A DNA stretch of 64,000 nucleotides from Nemertoderma westbladi (taxonomy: Eukaryota > Xenacoelomorpha > Nemertodermatida > Nemertodermatidae): positions 26,453-90,452 of the forward strand of contig JAUCBJ010002693.1 of NCBI GenBank assembly GCA_032718475.1, in the 5' to 3' direction. Under the pieces are notes generated by a model that worked only from the letters and a program-made list of their open reading frames with translations, ran no database searches and was not told the DNA's origin. The position numbers were made by a program, and so were the translations under genes. Positions 32,379-45,185 of this stretch are shown in pieces. The stretch's first letter is position 1. The number at the start of each line of letters is the position of its first letter.

Positions 32379-34648
32379 GTTTGTTTGTACAGTTGAATGC
32401 CTACTGCTATGATTACAGCTAAAGCAAGTCTAGCAATTCAGTATCACTGTTAGCCTAGTAATTAATTACCGATACTGCTACTCAGTGTAGCGTGATATAT
32501 ATATAATATATTAGAATACCGGTATGCTTATAGTCTATATATAAGTATTATTACAGACTAGATTTGTCACAGAGTACCGGTATATAATTTTAGCACAAAT
32601 ATATATAAATATATAATAGGCCTATCGTGAATACCGGTATGCAGCTTACACTTATAGTATATATAAGTATAATTATGAACTAGAATTAATTACAGAATAC
32701 CTGTATGATTTCAGCCCAACCTTATAGAAATAAATGTAATAAGCCTATGGTAAATACCGGTATGTCAATTATTTTAGAATAATTGAATTTCTGAATATTT
32801 CAGGGTTACTTGTTACTTTAACTTACTTTATTACTGTTATTTAAGCAGTAGACCAACTGATATTGGGACCTAGTTGTTGTATGGCAGGCCTACTATTTAT
32901 AAATCGTTGAGTTGATTTATAATATATATATACCCGTTTAAAAAGGGGTTTTGTCAATATTTGAAATAAATGTTATTATTTCTGGGGGAGTCACTACACA
33001 GAAGCTGTGCGCTCTCAGTGAAGTGCTACCTATGGGACACTAAAACAGATAATTCTAATTTACCTAAGTTACTTAATCCTACAAATTACTTACGATACGG
33101 GTGAGATTAAATCTCTAATTAAACACAACAAAAATATTACGTACGAAATTTTTTTAGGGTAATTTTACAGGAAGTCTACAAACCAGCCTAACAAAGGGTT
33201 AGAATTCTGGTTATTACAAAGGACAGGGTACTACGGTATTTGAAAATAATAAGTAGTAGTAAATATATTGCACTGTCCAGATAGGAAAATACCACCGCCT
33301 GACGACCTATAGCCGTATCGCTATAGGTACTACGTTATGTATCACGGAGTGTTCCTACCTGGAAGTTAATTACCGCGGACTACCAGATCCAACGTGCCTA
33401 TTAACCACTTTACAACACAAATATACTGCCTACACACTAATTACCTTCGGAAAGCACTGTACACTAAACCCTAAATTAGGTACAAATACTGGTACAACAA
33501 ATAATCAGTAGTTAAATATACTTGAACAGTTAAAAGAACCACGGCATCTGCTGGAGTGACCGGTGCACAAAATCACCAGTCTTTACCTATGCCAAGCAGC
33601 CCGTGTAGTACCGGGGTTAATTTAACTATAACGGTATGTGTAACAAACACAATTACTGTAGGAATAAACTTGGGGACATGAATGTTGCGAATAATCGCAT
33701 AAACTCTGAATAATAAATATTACGCTACCCGTACAGAATACTCAAACAAAATACAACCCAAACGCTGGCAGACTACCACCAAGCCTAAATAAACTACAGT
33801 ATGTGCAGATTCCAAAATGGTTAGTTAGTATGCGTTCTAACACGGTAGTACGACTTAATCTTTAAGAGGGGATTGACCTTACATCTATGGCTGCCCCAAC
33901 TTACTAACTGGCACTCTATCGGACAAACTCTACACACGCAGCAATCTCTTCAGACCTAATAATAGCTAGACAACAATCCAGCCTACAAAATATCTGAGTA
34001 ATAACTATTACGGTACCTGAACAGACCACACAAACAAACACAGACCAAAACGCTGGCAGAATACTGTCAAGCCTAAATAAACTACAGTATGTGCAGATTC
34101 CAAAATGGTTAGTTAGTATGCGTTCTAACACGGTAGTACGACTTATTCTTTAAGAGGGGATTGACCTTACAGCTATGGCTGCCCCAACTTACTAACTGGC
34201 ACTCTATCGGACAAACTCTACACACGCCGTAATCTCTCCAAACCCAACAACAATCTGACAACAGTCCAGCCTACAATTATCTGAACAATCTGAGCAGACT
34301 TACACGTCTTCAGCTCAATATTAACTTACTAGGAAATAAAACTGACAGAAATAAGTAAAGTCTCAATAAAAACCAGGGCTGCAGTCCCTGGTTAAGATAC
34401 TAAGACCTACCGGTATACAATAATCAAAATCGAATAATACTAATGTACTTATACTGGAAGTACCGGTTAGGACAGTTGGGCCTACGGACCTACAGAAGTA
34501 CCGGTTCTGGCAGTTGGACCTACGGACCTACCGCAGTACCGGTTCTGGCAGTTGGGCCTACTGACCTACAGAAGTACCGGTTCAGGTTTACCGGTCGACC
34601 GGTACTTTCAACTTTATTGCTTACTGCAATAAAGACAATAACTGTTAT
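32379..34648. other. 5' leader of the LTR element
   Basis: About 2.3 kb between the gag start and the 5' LTR with no coding frame. It contains a direct duplication of about 180 bp (around 33761 and 34049, offset 288 bp, starting AACGCTGGCAGA) and, at about 34455-34600, three copies of a 54-bp unit with GTACCGGTT. No TGG-type tRNA primer-binding site was visible at the LTR edge, where the minus strand reads ATAACAGTTATTGTC. Confidence 0.65.
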
Positions 34649-35282
34649 TGTACGCGCTTTTGAAGACCTTTAGCAGTTTAACCTGCCAAAATTTATATGT
34701 CTTTTGGTTTATAAATAGACTTTAGAAGTTGACAAATATTTAATACCAATAAACACAACATTAGCAGAAGCCAGCCTAGTGCGCGTCCATTCACCCGCTG
34801 GATATACCCGGGAGACTGGATTCTGAGGGCTTAGATTATTATTGCAGTGTAAGCTTACTGTATTATTCGATTGATCGTTAATAAATAATTTCTGACCAAT
34901 ATTATTCACTTTCGGGAAATATTAACAGTTCCTTTAGGACGTGGCGCTCTATCTAGGTAAACAGAGATATGACTTATACTAATCACAACGGTAAGTCGGT
35001 AAGGCTTATGATTCACGTATGAGGCGCATTCTTTAGGAAATGCTTAGTTATCAGCCACAATCATGCACACTACCGGTAACACACAATACTGCTCACTAAT
35101 TTGCCGACCGTCAATGTATTTTATCATATATAAAGAGAACAGCAACGGACTCATGTAGTGCTTATCAAATAGCATTAAATTCACTACAAACCACAATAAT
35201 ATAAGTCGCAATCGCTATATATAACCCGTCTCTCTAACCTGTAGTGTATCAAGAAAATTGGGAAATTTGGGTTCTTTATATA

Positions 35283-38200
35283 TAGTCTACCTGCCAACTC
35301 CCGAAAATTAAGTTTAGATGGCATTTTTTGTTAATGGTTGGCATCCACCTGATTTTTGTACTTCAAGACATGGCGAATCCAGCTAGGCCGGATGCCACCT
35401 CTGCATTTTTGATTTAATGCCTTTTTTTGGGCTTCAAAGTTTTTCGCTCAAAAATGTTTTTTTTTCAATTTTAGGATACAAGTTCATGGTGAATGTTAGT
35501 GAATCTCGTCTCATTACCAGTGTATAAATCTAAAGTTAATAAAAATGCATCCATGTTGTCCTGAAACTGTTATAAACACTTTGGTAAAGAAGAAAATTTC
35601 CGAAATTCCCTTGCAGTCCGCCAACCCGGCCCTAGTAACCGCCTTAGCAACAGATTTATGAAATTTAAATTATCAATTTCTTTGTCTCACCTTTCCTTTT
35701 CCTGAGAAAACATACAAACAGTTTTAAAAATCCAAAAAACCCATCACACAACTTAATAACATCTTGAGAACACATCAAGGGCAATATAAAATCAAATATC
35801 GTCCAATGTCGCAGACACAGACCCATTATTTGGACCAGAGTAATTTACACAAGTATCAAAATATTAAGTTTAAGTGGAGAATTCGTGTACCTTTACTCAA
35901 CTATTTGCTTCCATATTTGTAATTATTTGAAAATATCACTACAGCTAAGAAGCATGGTGATACTTCCCGTCATATTGTACACATTCGGGTGACATTTACA
36001 GTCCACGTTACCATAGCAACAGACCAAATAAGACAATTTAACAAGAATTTAATTTACAGTATAACTATAATGCAGTATTCCCTAGGCCTACCTTACCAGA
36101 GTTTTGAGAGATTAAATGTAACACACGTCGCATAGCTATAACCTTCGACTGTTAGTCAACATCATATCGTGACTTGGGGGGATATTCATATATAAATATG
36201 AATTTTAAAGTATCTCAGGCGTTTATCGAAACCTAAAGTTAATAGTGAACTCACTCTAAATTCTGCTAAGATATTAGTTTTGGAACAGTCAGGTCCATCA
36301 CACTATGCACCGTCGAGACAGGGGAGGGGGGGGGGGGGGGGCAATTCCATTTCGGCGAATTAATATTTTGTATCAATGTTAAATTATCAATTTAAGGAAA
36401 GGAGCAGTTTACAGTGGCACGTTATTCGGAACAAAACAATAAACGAATCTCAACAAAACAGATAGAAGTTTAATTTTTGAGAGTAATCAGGTGTTATTTG
36501 CGTCGATTTTCACCCCGGAGAGGGATCAATTTTGATTGCGTCGAAACTATCACTTTCATTTGCCTATTATTATTATGACTTGATGGAAATGGATGGTGAC
36601 GAACATATTGCCACTCTTAAAGGTAAACTTTCCCAATGTGATTTGTGAAGAGACTTGCATAGTATGTGGAACAAGAAGAAGTGTGCAGAAAGATGAAGTG
36701 GAAAATTTCTACTACAATCTACATGCATCTACTGATGGAGTGGATCAGCATGCATTCTTAATTTGCCTGGGTGACTTTAATGCAAGTCTACATCACTCAT
36801 CTATATTTCATACTGGACCAAGTGGTCACACGTCCCAGATATACCATATTCTGTTTCGTGGGAACGAAACAGGAGCTCTATTCTGTACAAGACTGAAGTA
36901 TATTTGCACTTCCACCCTTATCCAGGTATTACCTATTATTGTGGCCAAGGTAAGACTTAGTCACCACGCTAGCAGAATTGGCAAGGAATGACTGGTCATC
37001 TTTGTTGCAACAGCCCAGTTGTGAGATCCAGCTTCACACTACAGTTGAACAACAGGTATGAGGTTCTCGCCTCTGAGGCGGCAAATCACTGCGTGGGCTA
37101 TACAGCCTTTACAGAAGCAGTTAATTTAGCAGCTGCTGAAACAGATCCTGTATACCCTCGAAACAGGAAATAGCCCCCCCCCCCGCACTGATCACAGAAT
37201 TCAGAAGTGCCGAAATGACCTCAAATGGCGCAGAATAAGTCCCGCCGACTAGGGCACACGAAGACAGACAATGCTAAAGGAGCTTATCAATAAGTAGGGC
37301 CGAGGTTGATGCCATTAACGCTGATGATAGCAGGCAATCAGCTCAGGCATAGCAATCAGTAAACCTGCTCACTGGGAGGAAAGCCAACCAACCACCAAGG
37401 TTAATGCTGAATCTCCTGAACTCCTCAATTATGGTTGGAAGGCCTACTTTGAGAAGCAGCTTCCAAACATAACAGGGTATTGCCTGATAACTTTGAGGTA
37501 CATCGTGTATCTGATTCTGTGCTCACAGATATCCACATCTCATTTGCTGAAATTAAGACTGCAGTAAGGGGCTTGAAGACCAATCGTGCCATTGGAGTAG
37601 ATGGCGTGCCCCTGAGGTCTTTAAAATTGCTGAGTGCTTAGAGCTCATTTACCCCATTATTCTGAGTATGTATAGGACAAAGATAGTCCCTCAAGAAATG
37701 AAAATATATAAGTTGGTCCATGCACCAAAAAAGGGCAACCTAACAACCTATAAAGCTTTTCGTGGAAACTTTCGTTAATCTCGATTGCTGCAAAGCAATA
37801 CAACAGAATTATATTAAATCGCATCAGGAATCCTGTGAGAACCAAAATGGGTTCCATAAAGGTCGTGGGACATGAAGTCTATTCTGGCACTTAGAAGGAT
37901 AATCAAAGAGTTATCAACAAAGAAAGACATACATCTGGCTATTATCTTTGTTGACTTCTTTAAGGCCTTCAACTCAGTCTCCCGACCACGGATGTTTAGC
38001 ATACTTGTAGCACATTGGTTTCCTGAGGAAATTATTGCAGCTTTCCGATCACTGTTTGATGGTTCCACCACATTTGCGTCTACTGCTGATGGTGACACAA
38101 ATCCATTCGAACTCTTATGCGGAATCCTTCATGGTTAAACACTTGCACCATTCTAATTCTTAATTGTGGTTGATTGTGTTCTACGCATGTCCTTAGACCA

Positions 38201-40666
38201 AAAAATTAAAATTATTAAAATGGGATGATGGTACCCCCTACTGGCACAATAAGTGGAGGAAATCCAGCAAAGTACCTAACTGATATAGACTTTACTGATG
38301 ATATAGGGATACTGTCAGAATCACTAGAGGTAGCCCAAATGCTTCTCTGCTCATTGGACGAGGTTGCTTCTAGTGTTTGTCTTTTTGTAAATTCCAAGAA
38401 GACAAAAATTATGACAGTGAAACATGACAGCCCTCAAGAAATGTCTGATCGTAAGGGAATAAGCTCCAGGAATGGCTTGCTTGAGCACGTGGATGACTTC
38501 TGCTACTTGGGATCATGGATCAGAAACTCAGGTGAGGGAGGACCTTCGGATACGTAAGGGGGAGGCATGGGCTGCATTGAATAGACTATCCAGGATTTGT
38601 AAGTCCCACATAATAAAACGGTACCTCAAGGTTAGATTATTTCTGGCAGCAGTAGTTCCATGGGAGTCCACGCTGGGCTCTAACTGCAGAGGATACCAAA
38701 TCTCTGGATGGCACCTTCTCAAGTATGCTTCGCCGGTTTCATTGTGTTATGTACAACGAACACATCTCCAACCAGACTCTATACAACATTGGAGCTGTTT
38801 CATCAGTCTCCTCTAGCTTGCCACTTGAACGGAACCGCCTCAGCCTTGCAGGACATTGCTTTCACTGTGAGGAACAGCCAGTGCATTATTTTGTACTTTG
38901 GCTACCTCATGAAGTGAATAAGCATGGTGGACAACCCATGACTTTCTTGAGACGCATCTTAAAGGACACTGACCTTGAAGATGCGGATGATATAGCAATT
39001 GTCATGGGTGCCAGAGAGTTGTGGCAACGCAATTTTGTCGACAAGCCTGCACAGCATTCTAAATATATATGTAATATATATAATGCAGCTGCAATGTAGC
39101 ATGCCAATAGTAGTAGTAGTAATAGTAGTAGTAGTGCTGACACATTTAATTTTAACTTGCCGTCAACTGAAGCAATTCTTAATGGCTCATCTTTCTTTGC
39201 TCCATATACTATCCATGTCTCTTCACAAACCACATTCGGGCAAGTTTTCCTTTTAATGGTAGGAATATGTTCGTCACCATCCATTTCCATCAAGTCATAA
39301 TAATAATAGGCAGATGCAAGTGATAGTGAAAATCTATCTCAAAGTGAAAGAAACATTACTGTTAGGTAGGTCGATATTTATGGTGCCAGAGAGAGGGGGG
39401 GGGGGGGGGTCTTTCAACGCAATCAAAATTGATGCCTCTCCAGGGGAAAATCGATGCAAATAACACCCGATTACTCTCAAAAGATTCGTTTATTGTTTTG
39501 GTTGGAATAACGTGCCATTGTAAACTGGTCCTTTCCCTAAATTGATAATTTAACATTGAGAAAAAATAATTGAAATAAAAACAAAATAAAAACCGAAATG
39601 GGATTTGTGCCCCCTCCCCCGCTCAACCCCTGTCTCGACGGTGCATAGTGTGATGTACCTGCCTGTTGCAAAACTAATATCTAAGCAGAATTTAGAGTGA
39701 GTTAACTATTAACTGTAGGTCTCCTCAATGAACGCATGAGATACTTTAAAATTCATATTTATATTAAACAATATTCCCCCAAGTCACGATAGGATGTTGA
39801 CTAACAGTCGAAGGTTATAGCTATGCGAAGTGTGTGACATTTAATCTCTCAAACTCTGGTAAGGTAGGCCTAGGGAAAACTACATTAACTGTAAATTAAA
39901 TTCTTATTAAATTGTCTTATTTGGTCTGTTGCTATGGTAACGTGGTCTGTAAATGTCACCTGAATGTGCACAATATGACGGGAAGTATCACCATGCTACT
40001 GAGCTGTAGTGATAATTTAAAAAAATTACAAATATGGAAGCAAATAGTTGAGTCTATGTACACGAACTCTCCACTTAAACTCAATATTTTGATACTTGTG
40101 AAAATTACTCTGGTCCAAATAACTGTGTCTGTGTCTGCGACATTGGACGCTATTTGATTTTATATTGCCCTTGATGTGTTCCCAAGATGTCATATAAGTT
40201 GTGTAATGGGTTTTTTGATTTTTAAAACTGTTTGTTGATTTTCTCAGGAAAAGGAAAGGTGAGACAAAGAAATTGATAATTTAAATTTCATAAATCTGTT
40301 GCTAAGGCGGTTACTAGGGCCGGGTTGGCGGACTGCAAGGGAATTTCGGAAATTTTCTTCTTTACCAAAGTGTTTATAACAGTTTCAGGACAACATTGAT
40401 GCATTTTGATTAACTTTCAATTTAAACACTGGTTATGAGACGAGATTCACTAGCATTCACCATGAACTTGTATCCTAAAATTGAAAAAAAAACATTTTTG
40501 AGCAAAAAACTTTGAAGCCCAAAAAAAGGCATTAAATTAAAAATGCAGAGGTGGCATCCGGCCTAGCTGGATTCGCCATGTCTTGAAGTACAAAAATCAG
40601 GTGGATGCCAACCATTAACAAAAAATGCCATCTAAACTTAATTTTCGGGAGTTGGCAGGTAGACTA
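35283..40666. mobile_element. Foldback DNA transposon, 5,384 bp, with about 1.4-kb terminal inverted repeats
   Basis: Both ends begin TAGTCTACCTGCCAACTCCC (right end on the minus strand). The inverted arms can be followed from 35283 to about 36680 and from 40666 back to about 39195. Target duplication is 3 bp (ATA), deduced from the intact LTR. Each arm includes a MITE family 2 copy with a G/C run. Between the arms lies a dead RTE-like LINE. No transposase found, so it is non-autonomous. Confidence 0.9.
36590..39140 (+). pseudogene. RTE-like LINE relic inside the foldback element (subfamily 2)
   Basis: Many frameshifts and stops. In order: endonuclease block ENFYYNLHASTDGVDQHAFL and CLGDFNASLHHS (36690-36800), RT fingers (about 37380-37880), motif A IIFVDFFKAFNSVSRPRM (37940-37990), the catalytic region as FTDDIGILSESLE (about 38290, FTDD in place of FADD), CYLGSWIRNSGEG (38500), and a 3' end with TAG repeats at 39104-39136. 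Its 5' end overlaps the arms of the foldback, so both arms hold a piece of the endonuclease. Confidence 0.85.
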
Positions 40667-41284
40667 ATATGTTCTCCAAATAATATTCAACCAAAACACA
40701 ACAGTAAACATTAAGACGGTATGTTAAGTTATGATATGAACTGATATGGACCGATATGTGATATGAGTTGTTAAGATAACAGTTATACGCTCTATAATTT
40801 AAGCCTACTAATGTTTCTTCTAAAGTATGAAAACGAATTGACTCTAGAGCCGGTGTTCCTGGCCTAGATAGCAACAACACAACGGTATCACAAAAACAGT
40901 AAGACTGAACACTCCTAGTATGATCGGCCGAATATCTACACGTCGACAGAAAAAATCGCTCTGATTGGCTCAAGCCAAACAAAGAACCATGCGTCCAATG
41001 GCTGTTTCCATGCCAGCAACCAGCTGCTAGATGTCGCAATCTGAATCATCAAGGCCAAGCCGTGTAAAGGTATTTGGTGCATTGCGGGTTTTTTGCCTTA
41101 CCATGTCCGCCAAAGCACGTATATAGAAGAATGACTTTTATGTCCGTTAAAACACCTGTAACGGTACCTTGCGGGCGAGGGGAATATATATACAGTTAGA
41201 GAGCCTTTTAGAGTATTCCAGCGCCTGGGGGGAAACTGGATTGCAAAGCAAAGGGGCCAGTTATATCCCACAGAAGCTTTTACA

Positions 41285-43140
41285 ATAACTGTTTCTCCAA
41301 AAAAGGATGGTAGGACACCGAGGCGGATTGATTCGTTGAACAATCTGGATAGGTGTTTACAAACTGCTTCTTTGTCTGTATAGAGCAAGTGTTCAATGGT
41401 GAGTGTTCGGTTGTCTGGTGCTTTGCCCTTGCCTAATAGTAGGACTACCTTTTCTATTGTTTTCTCCGAAATTACAGGGCGTTCCGTTTCCTTGCATTTT
41501 ATATCGATGTCATCCATTAACGTTTCCCATTCACCTGATTGTTTTGAGTCTCTTTGAAATTGTTCACGTAAATGAGTTGTGAGAGGAGTTCGCATAGATT
41601 GTGGTGTGTCTGAGGTTTGTTTTCCATTAAGATGGCTCCAAAGGTTTCGTCGCCTGGCTGTTTGATTATCAACTACCTTGTGAATGTATTGGGATAATTT
41701 CTGCTTTGTTAACCAGTTTCTGAGGCGTCTCACCGCACGTTTGGAGTCCTTGAACATCTGGTGGAATGGATCCGACTGACCTTTTCCACGCTCACACCAA
41801 ATGCCATACAGAGTTTTGGTAATTTTGGATTTCTCGTTGAGTCGATTATTCCTTATCCTATAGTTGCGCGTTCGTTTCCTGATGCTAACCTGAGGGATAT
41901 ATACACAGGCAGCTTCGTAGAATATGTTCTGCAGTGAGTCTCCATACCACTCAAGGTCCTCTTTGGTCCAGCTTTTTGAGTTGCCTTCAATAATCCCATC
42001 AAGGCTGTTGAGACCAGTAAGGGTCGAAATCTTGTAATTTTCCAATTGTTCTTCACTGCATTTGTCCCAGTTGAACCGGCGTATGCTGCGGTGCATTGAG
42101 TCCCTGGGTCCTTTGATGTTAGGTGATGATTTTAATGTGGTGTTTATTTTTAACTTAGCTGATATTGGCACGTGATCAGAATGGTTTAACACATTATCCA
42201 TATTATAAATTCTGCCATTCGTGATAAGTTCCGACCCTACTTCAGTAGTTACAATGTGATCTATGTAGGTGCAACTACGTCCATAGAAAGTGCAACATGG
42301 CCCTTGAAAATTATCTAGGGTATCCGCCGCTACAAGGGAATGTTCAGTTAGAAAGGTGTTCAGGTGTTGTCCTCTAGTTCACCTCTGTTCACCAATGGCT
42401 TTGTTGGTCGGGGTGGAACATGAGAGTAGCCTCCAACTCCAGAATCCATCTCCCCATCACAATCTGGCCTCCCTGGTGACCCAGGGTTTGGGCCAGAAAG
42501 GTCATCATGAAAGGGACTCAAAGAATTGTTGGCTGCTCTCTCTCCAGTAGGGGGTGAGACAGGCAGCCGGTCAGGAGATAACTGAAGCCTGTGAGGCCGA
42601 TTGTGTGCGGTATTTTCACTGGCCTCTAGTGGTCGGACCTCCGCATTACTAATGTAATCCATAGTGGAGGTTGGGGGTGCTTTTTTGCCCAGTCAGCTCT
42701 CGGGGCAAATACCGCACCCTGGTTTGCCATTCCACAGGGTGGGTGTCGCACTGGAGTCAGATATGAGGCCCATCACCCATATCTACTTTGGCGCACATGA
42801 CCCACCATTGGCTGTGCAGCTCACCTGTTGGGTCATGCCCTGTACCCCTGCTGCCAGGTGCAGGTCGCAGTGAAGTGCACTCAGAGTGGACATGAGAACA
42901 CTCTACTCCTGACCAGCCATTGGTAGATCACCATCTGCCTGGCCAGGCCATATACCCCTGCAGCCAAGTATATGGGTCCTTAATCCAGGACCAAGGGCGT
43001 CCTTATCCCAGAACGAAGGGGGTCCTAGTTACAGGACCAGATTTGCCCTAGTAAGAGTGTCTATGCAGCTACAGGTGGCACCTCCTTTATGCTGCAATCA
43101 CCGGGAGGTGGCAAGTTTTCTTGATCAAGGACCTAGAATA
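41285..43140 (-). pseudogene. LINE A, 5' half: endonuclease end, linker and start of RT
   Basis: Minus strand, from GC-rich leader at about 43140 down to 41290. The clear coding part has SCTYIDHIVTTEVGSELITN and NHSDHVPISAKLKI (APE-type endonuclease end, SDH motif), a basic linker, and the RT N-terminus ISEKTIEKVVLLLGKGKAPD up to FGETVI, where the LTR element cuts it. At 42360 the frame jumps into an upstream proline-rich 100-codon frame, suggesting an internal deletion of most of the endonuclease. The last residues of the 367-codon frame are LTR sequence. Confidence 0.85.
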
Positions 43141-43504
43141 CCTGACCTGACAACGGTCAGAGGTTTTTATACTTGAAGTTAATTAATGAGTAAATGGGTT
43201 AAAATAATTGTTTAAAGAGGTTTGATCTACCCTGCATACAAACTTTTAGTTTCCTATTTTCTTTTTTTAGATTTTAGGACAGGATTATGGTCAAGGATCG
43301 TACAAAATTATTAAAATTGTTGTTACTCGAATATTTATTTCTTTTATTCAATGTAATTGTTCTTCGAAGTTCAAACCTGGATGGCTTTCATAAACACGTA
43401 ATTCAAGACGATGATAGTCATTGATCTATATATTTTGATTAAACGCTGTAAAACACGCTATAAAAATAGATTTATTAAATTATGTCTATGTGAAAGAATT
43501 ACTT
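43141..43504. other. Intron, AT-rich, nothing recognised
   Basis: Between LINE A and a short LINE fragment. Confidence 0.5.
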
Positions 43505-43506
43505 AG

Positions 43507-43622
43507 ACAGCCCTCAAGAAATGTCTGATCGTAAGGGCATGAGCTCTACTAAGGATGGCTTTCTTGAGCACGTGGATGACTTCTGCTACTTGGGATCATG
43601 GATCAGAAAGTCAAGTGAAGAC
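43507..43622 (+). pseudogene. RTE-like LINE fragment (subfamily 2)
   Basis: About 115 bp, from CAGCCCTCAAGAAATGTCTG to GGATCATGGATCAGAAAGTC, near-identical to 38430-38530. It encodes the LEHVDDFCYLGSWIRKS block only. Confidence 0.8.
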
Positions 43623-44225
43623 CTGCTAGAATGTAAAAACAATAAATCTACAGGGGCCAGTGTCAAATATTTGAAAGTTTGAATTTGTTTATAATCCTGT
43701 TGCCAGGGTGACGGGTATAATGAGAAAAATATAAAATGGCCTTTCGCTGTCAATATCGCCCGCATATTTAATTTCATTGGCAACTGCCTTTCCCTGGGCC
43801 TGTCCATTTATTGTTTTTACTTTCTACTCCAAGTTAATAATTATTTCCCATACTAATTTAATAATTATTTTAAAATTCTAGGACATATCGCCGCAGTTTT
43901 TTTTTAAAAGTACCAAACGATAAATACGAAAAAACAATTTTATTTAATGCAAAATATTATCTACTTCGCATCGACCGTGCCAATAAACCCTAGCTTATAT
44001 CTTAGCTTTGGTTCAAATTTTATAGCGAAAAGAAAAATGTACCAAACGCCAAAATCATTTTTGTGGTCGTTTAAAATGTCCCAATAATGACAGAGGAGGA
44101 GGAATCTAACGGTATCTACACCAAGTTATTTATTTATAACATCCCAGACGCAGTTTACTGACTATAGGTCGTTGTGGTTGTGACACAGTAGCTTATGATT
44201 AGCGTTATTATAAATAAATATATAA
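43623..44225. other. Intron, nothing recognised
   Basis: AT-rich; the minus frame 43586-43807 is not supported. Confidence 0.5.
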
Positions 44226-44411
44226 AAGAAGGTGAAAGAGGTCGGCAGGAAGATTCGACAAGCAACACAGGAACCCTGGTCTCATCGATTCCTGCTGCAA
44301 AGACTCCTGATAGCCGTCCTAATCGGCAACTCGGCCTCGATCCTAGGAACTGTAGACTCCACTAACAATAGCGGCCTCTTCGACATACTTGAAGAACATT
44401 TTATTCGTTAA
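44226..44411 (+). other. Short unrecognised coding-like island
   Basis: An open frame of about 61 codons between TAA at 44223 and TAA at 44409, without an ATG near its start. It reads VGRKIRQATQEPWSHRFLLQ then RLLIAVLIGNSASILGTVDS and ends LEEHFIR. It is much GC-richer than the AT-rich flanks. No splice sites join it to the FRAS1-like gene. It looks like the end of a transposon-encoded protein, but I cannot name the family. Confidence 0.4.
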
Positions 44412-44947
44412 ATCCTATTTAATTCTATTGTTTAAACCTATCTATCAATCTAGAATATGGTATTTTTATTTAATAGAATATATAACTAATAGTAACATGC
44501 TAATAACTTCATTATAATAAAACAACAACACTATATATTTTAATTTATTAATTAATAAAGTTGTTTCGATAACAAACAATTAATAATTGGATGTCTTTAG
44601 TGATATTAAAAAAACAATAAAAATACATTTGAATTTAAATGGTTTTTTAAATTATACCAAACGCCATTACTTTGTTTAAATTCTTGTATACGGCATAATA
44701 TAATCCATTATATACGCACTTGCCGCTAAAGTTATTTTACAGGACAAAAATATTGATTTTCACCATAGCGGAATTAGAAATTAAAAAAAAGTGTTTTATT
44801 ATTAAATTATTATATTATAATAATTAAATTATTACTAAAAATTATTTCTGTGTCAATTTTTTTATTATTACAATGTTGTATTCAAAAATGGCTCTTTGGT
44901 TCCCCTTTGGTATGTAATTAATATTTCTACTTATTCTACCTTTATAG
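44412..44947. other. End of the 26.5-kb intron, nothing recognised
   Basis: Very AT-rich up to the acceptor of W13. Confidence 0.6.
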
Positions 44948-45185
44948 GGAAGCTAATACTAAGTTCCATCGGAACTACTTCTACTATCGTATCGAACTGC
45001 CCAGCCCCCACCGCCGACCCCAAACTATCGGCATCAATCAGTTACACGGGTTCCCCTGGGAACACCAATCACGTGCGAGTATTGGTAAAGATATCCCACG
45101 CGAGTGGCGCTCTCCCTTTACTTGCTAGCCAACCCCTACCTGACGCCGCTGATCTGGCTAAACCCTCGGCAACCATAGAAACCAG
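44948..45185 (+). CDS. FRAS1-like: Exon W13: FRAS1/FREM C-terminal region
   Basis: Acceptor CTACCTTTATAG, donor GTATTA (weak beyond position +3), phase 1 in, phase 2 out. The product has IVSNCPAPTADP, then ISYTGSPGNTNHVRVLVKIS and PLLASQPLPD, matching the YTG-x-NP..LVRV...LPVIST-x-PLS block that I recall for the family. Phase fits the exon 26.5 kb upstream, which supports the large intron. Confidence 0.9.

Larger units (their letters stand above)
34649..41284 (-). repeat. 5' LTR of the BEL/Pao-like element, split by a foldback transposon
   Basis: Parts 34649-35282 and 40667-41284 match the other LTR base by base where compared (differences T/A near 40745 and A/G near 40813). The break lies in TTCTTTATATATGTTCTCC of the intact LTR. 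The 66-codon and 133-codon minus frames in it are shared with the other LTR. Confidence 0.93.
23836..41289 (-). mobile_element. BEL/Pao-like LTR retrotransposon inserted in LINE A
   Basis: The element runs 23841 (TGT) to 41284 (ACA), flanked by ATAAC at 23836-23840 and 41285-41289; removing it and one ATAAC rejoins LINE A in frame. The lower LTR is 1,249 bp. The upper LTR is 34649-41284 but holds a 5,384-bp foldback element plus 3-bp duplication; subtracting these also gives 1,249 bp. Only two LTR differences were seen in the parts compared, so insertion was recent. Coding is on the minus strand, so the upper LTR is the 5' LTR. Reverse transcriptase and integrase are absent, so the copy is non-autonomous. 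Confidence 0.93.

Noticed and set aside
42356-42873. Plus-strand ORFs opposite LINE A leader
   Set aside because: GC-rich leader sequence open in several frames; no features.
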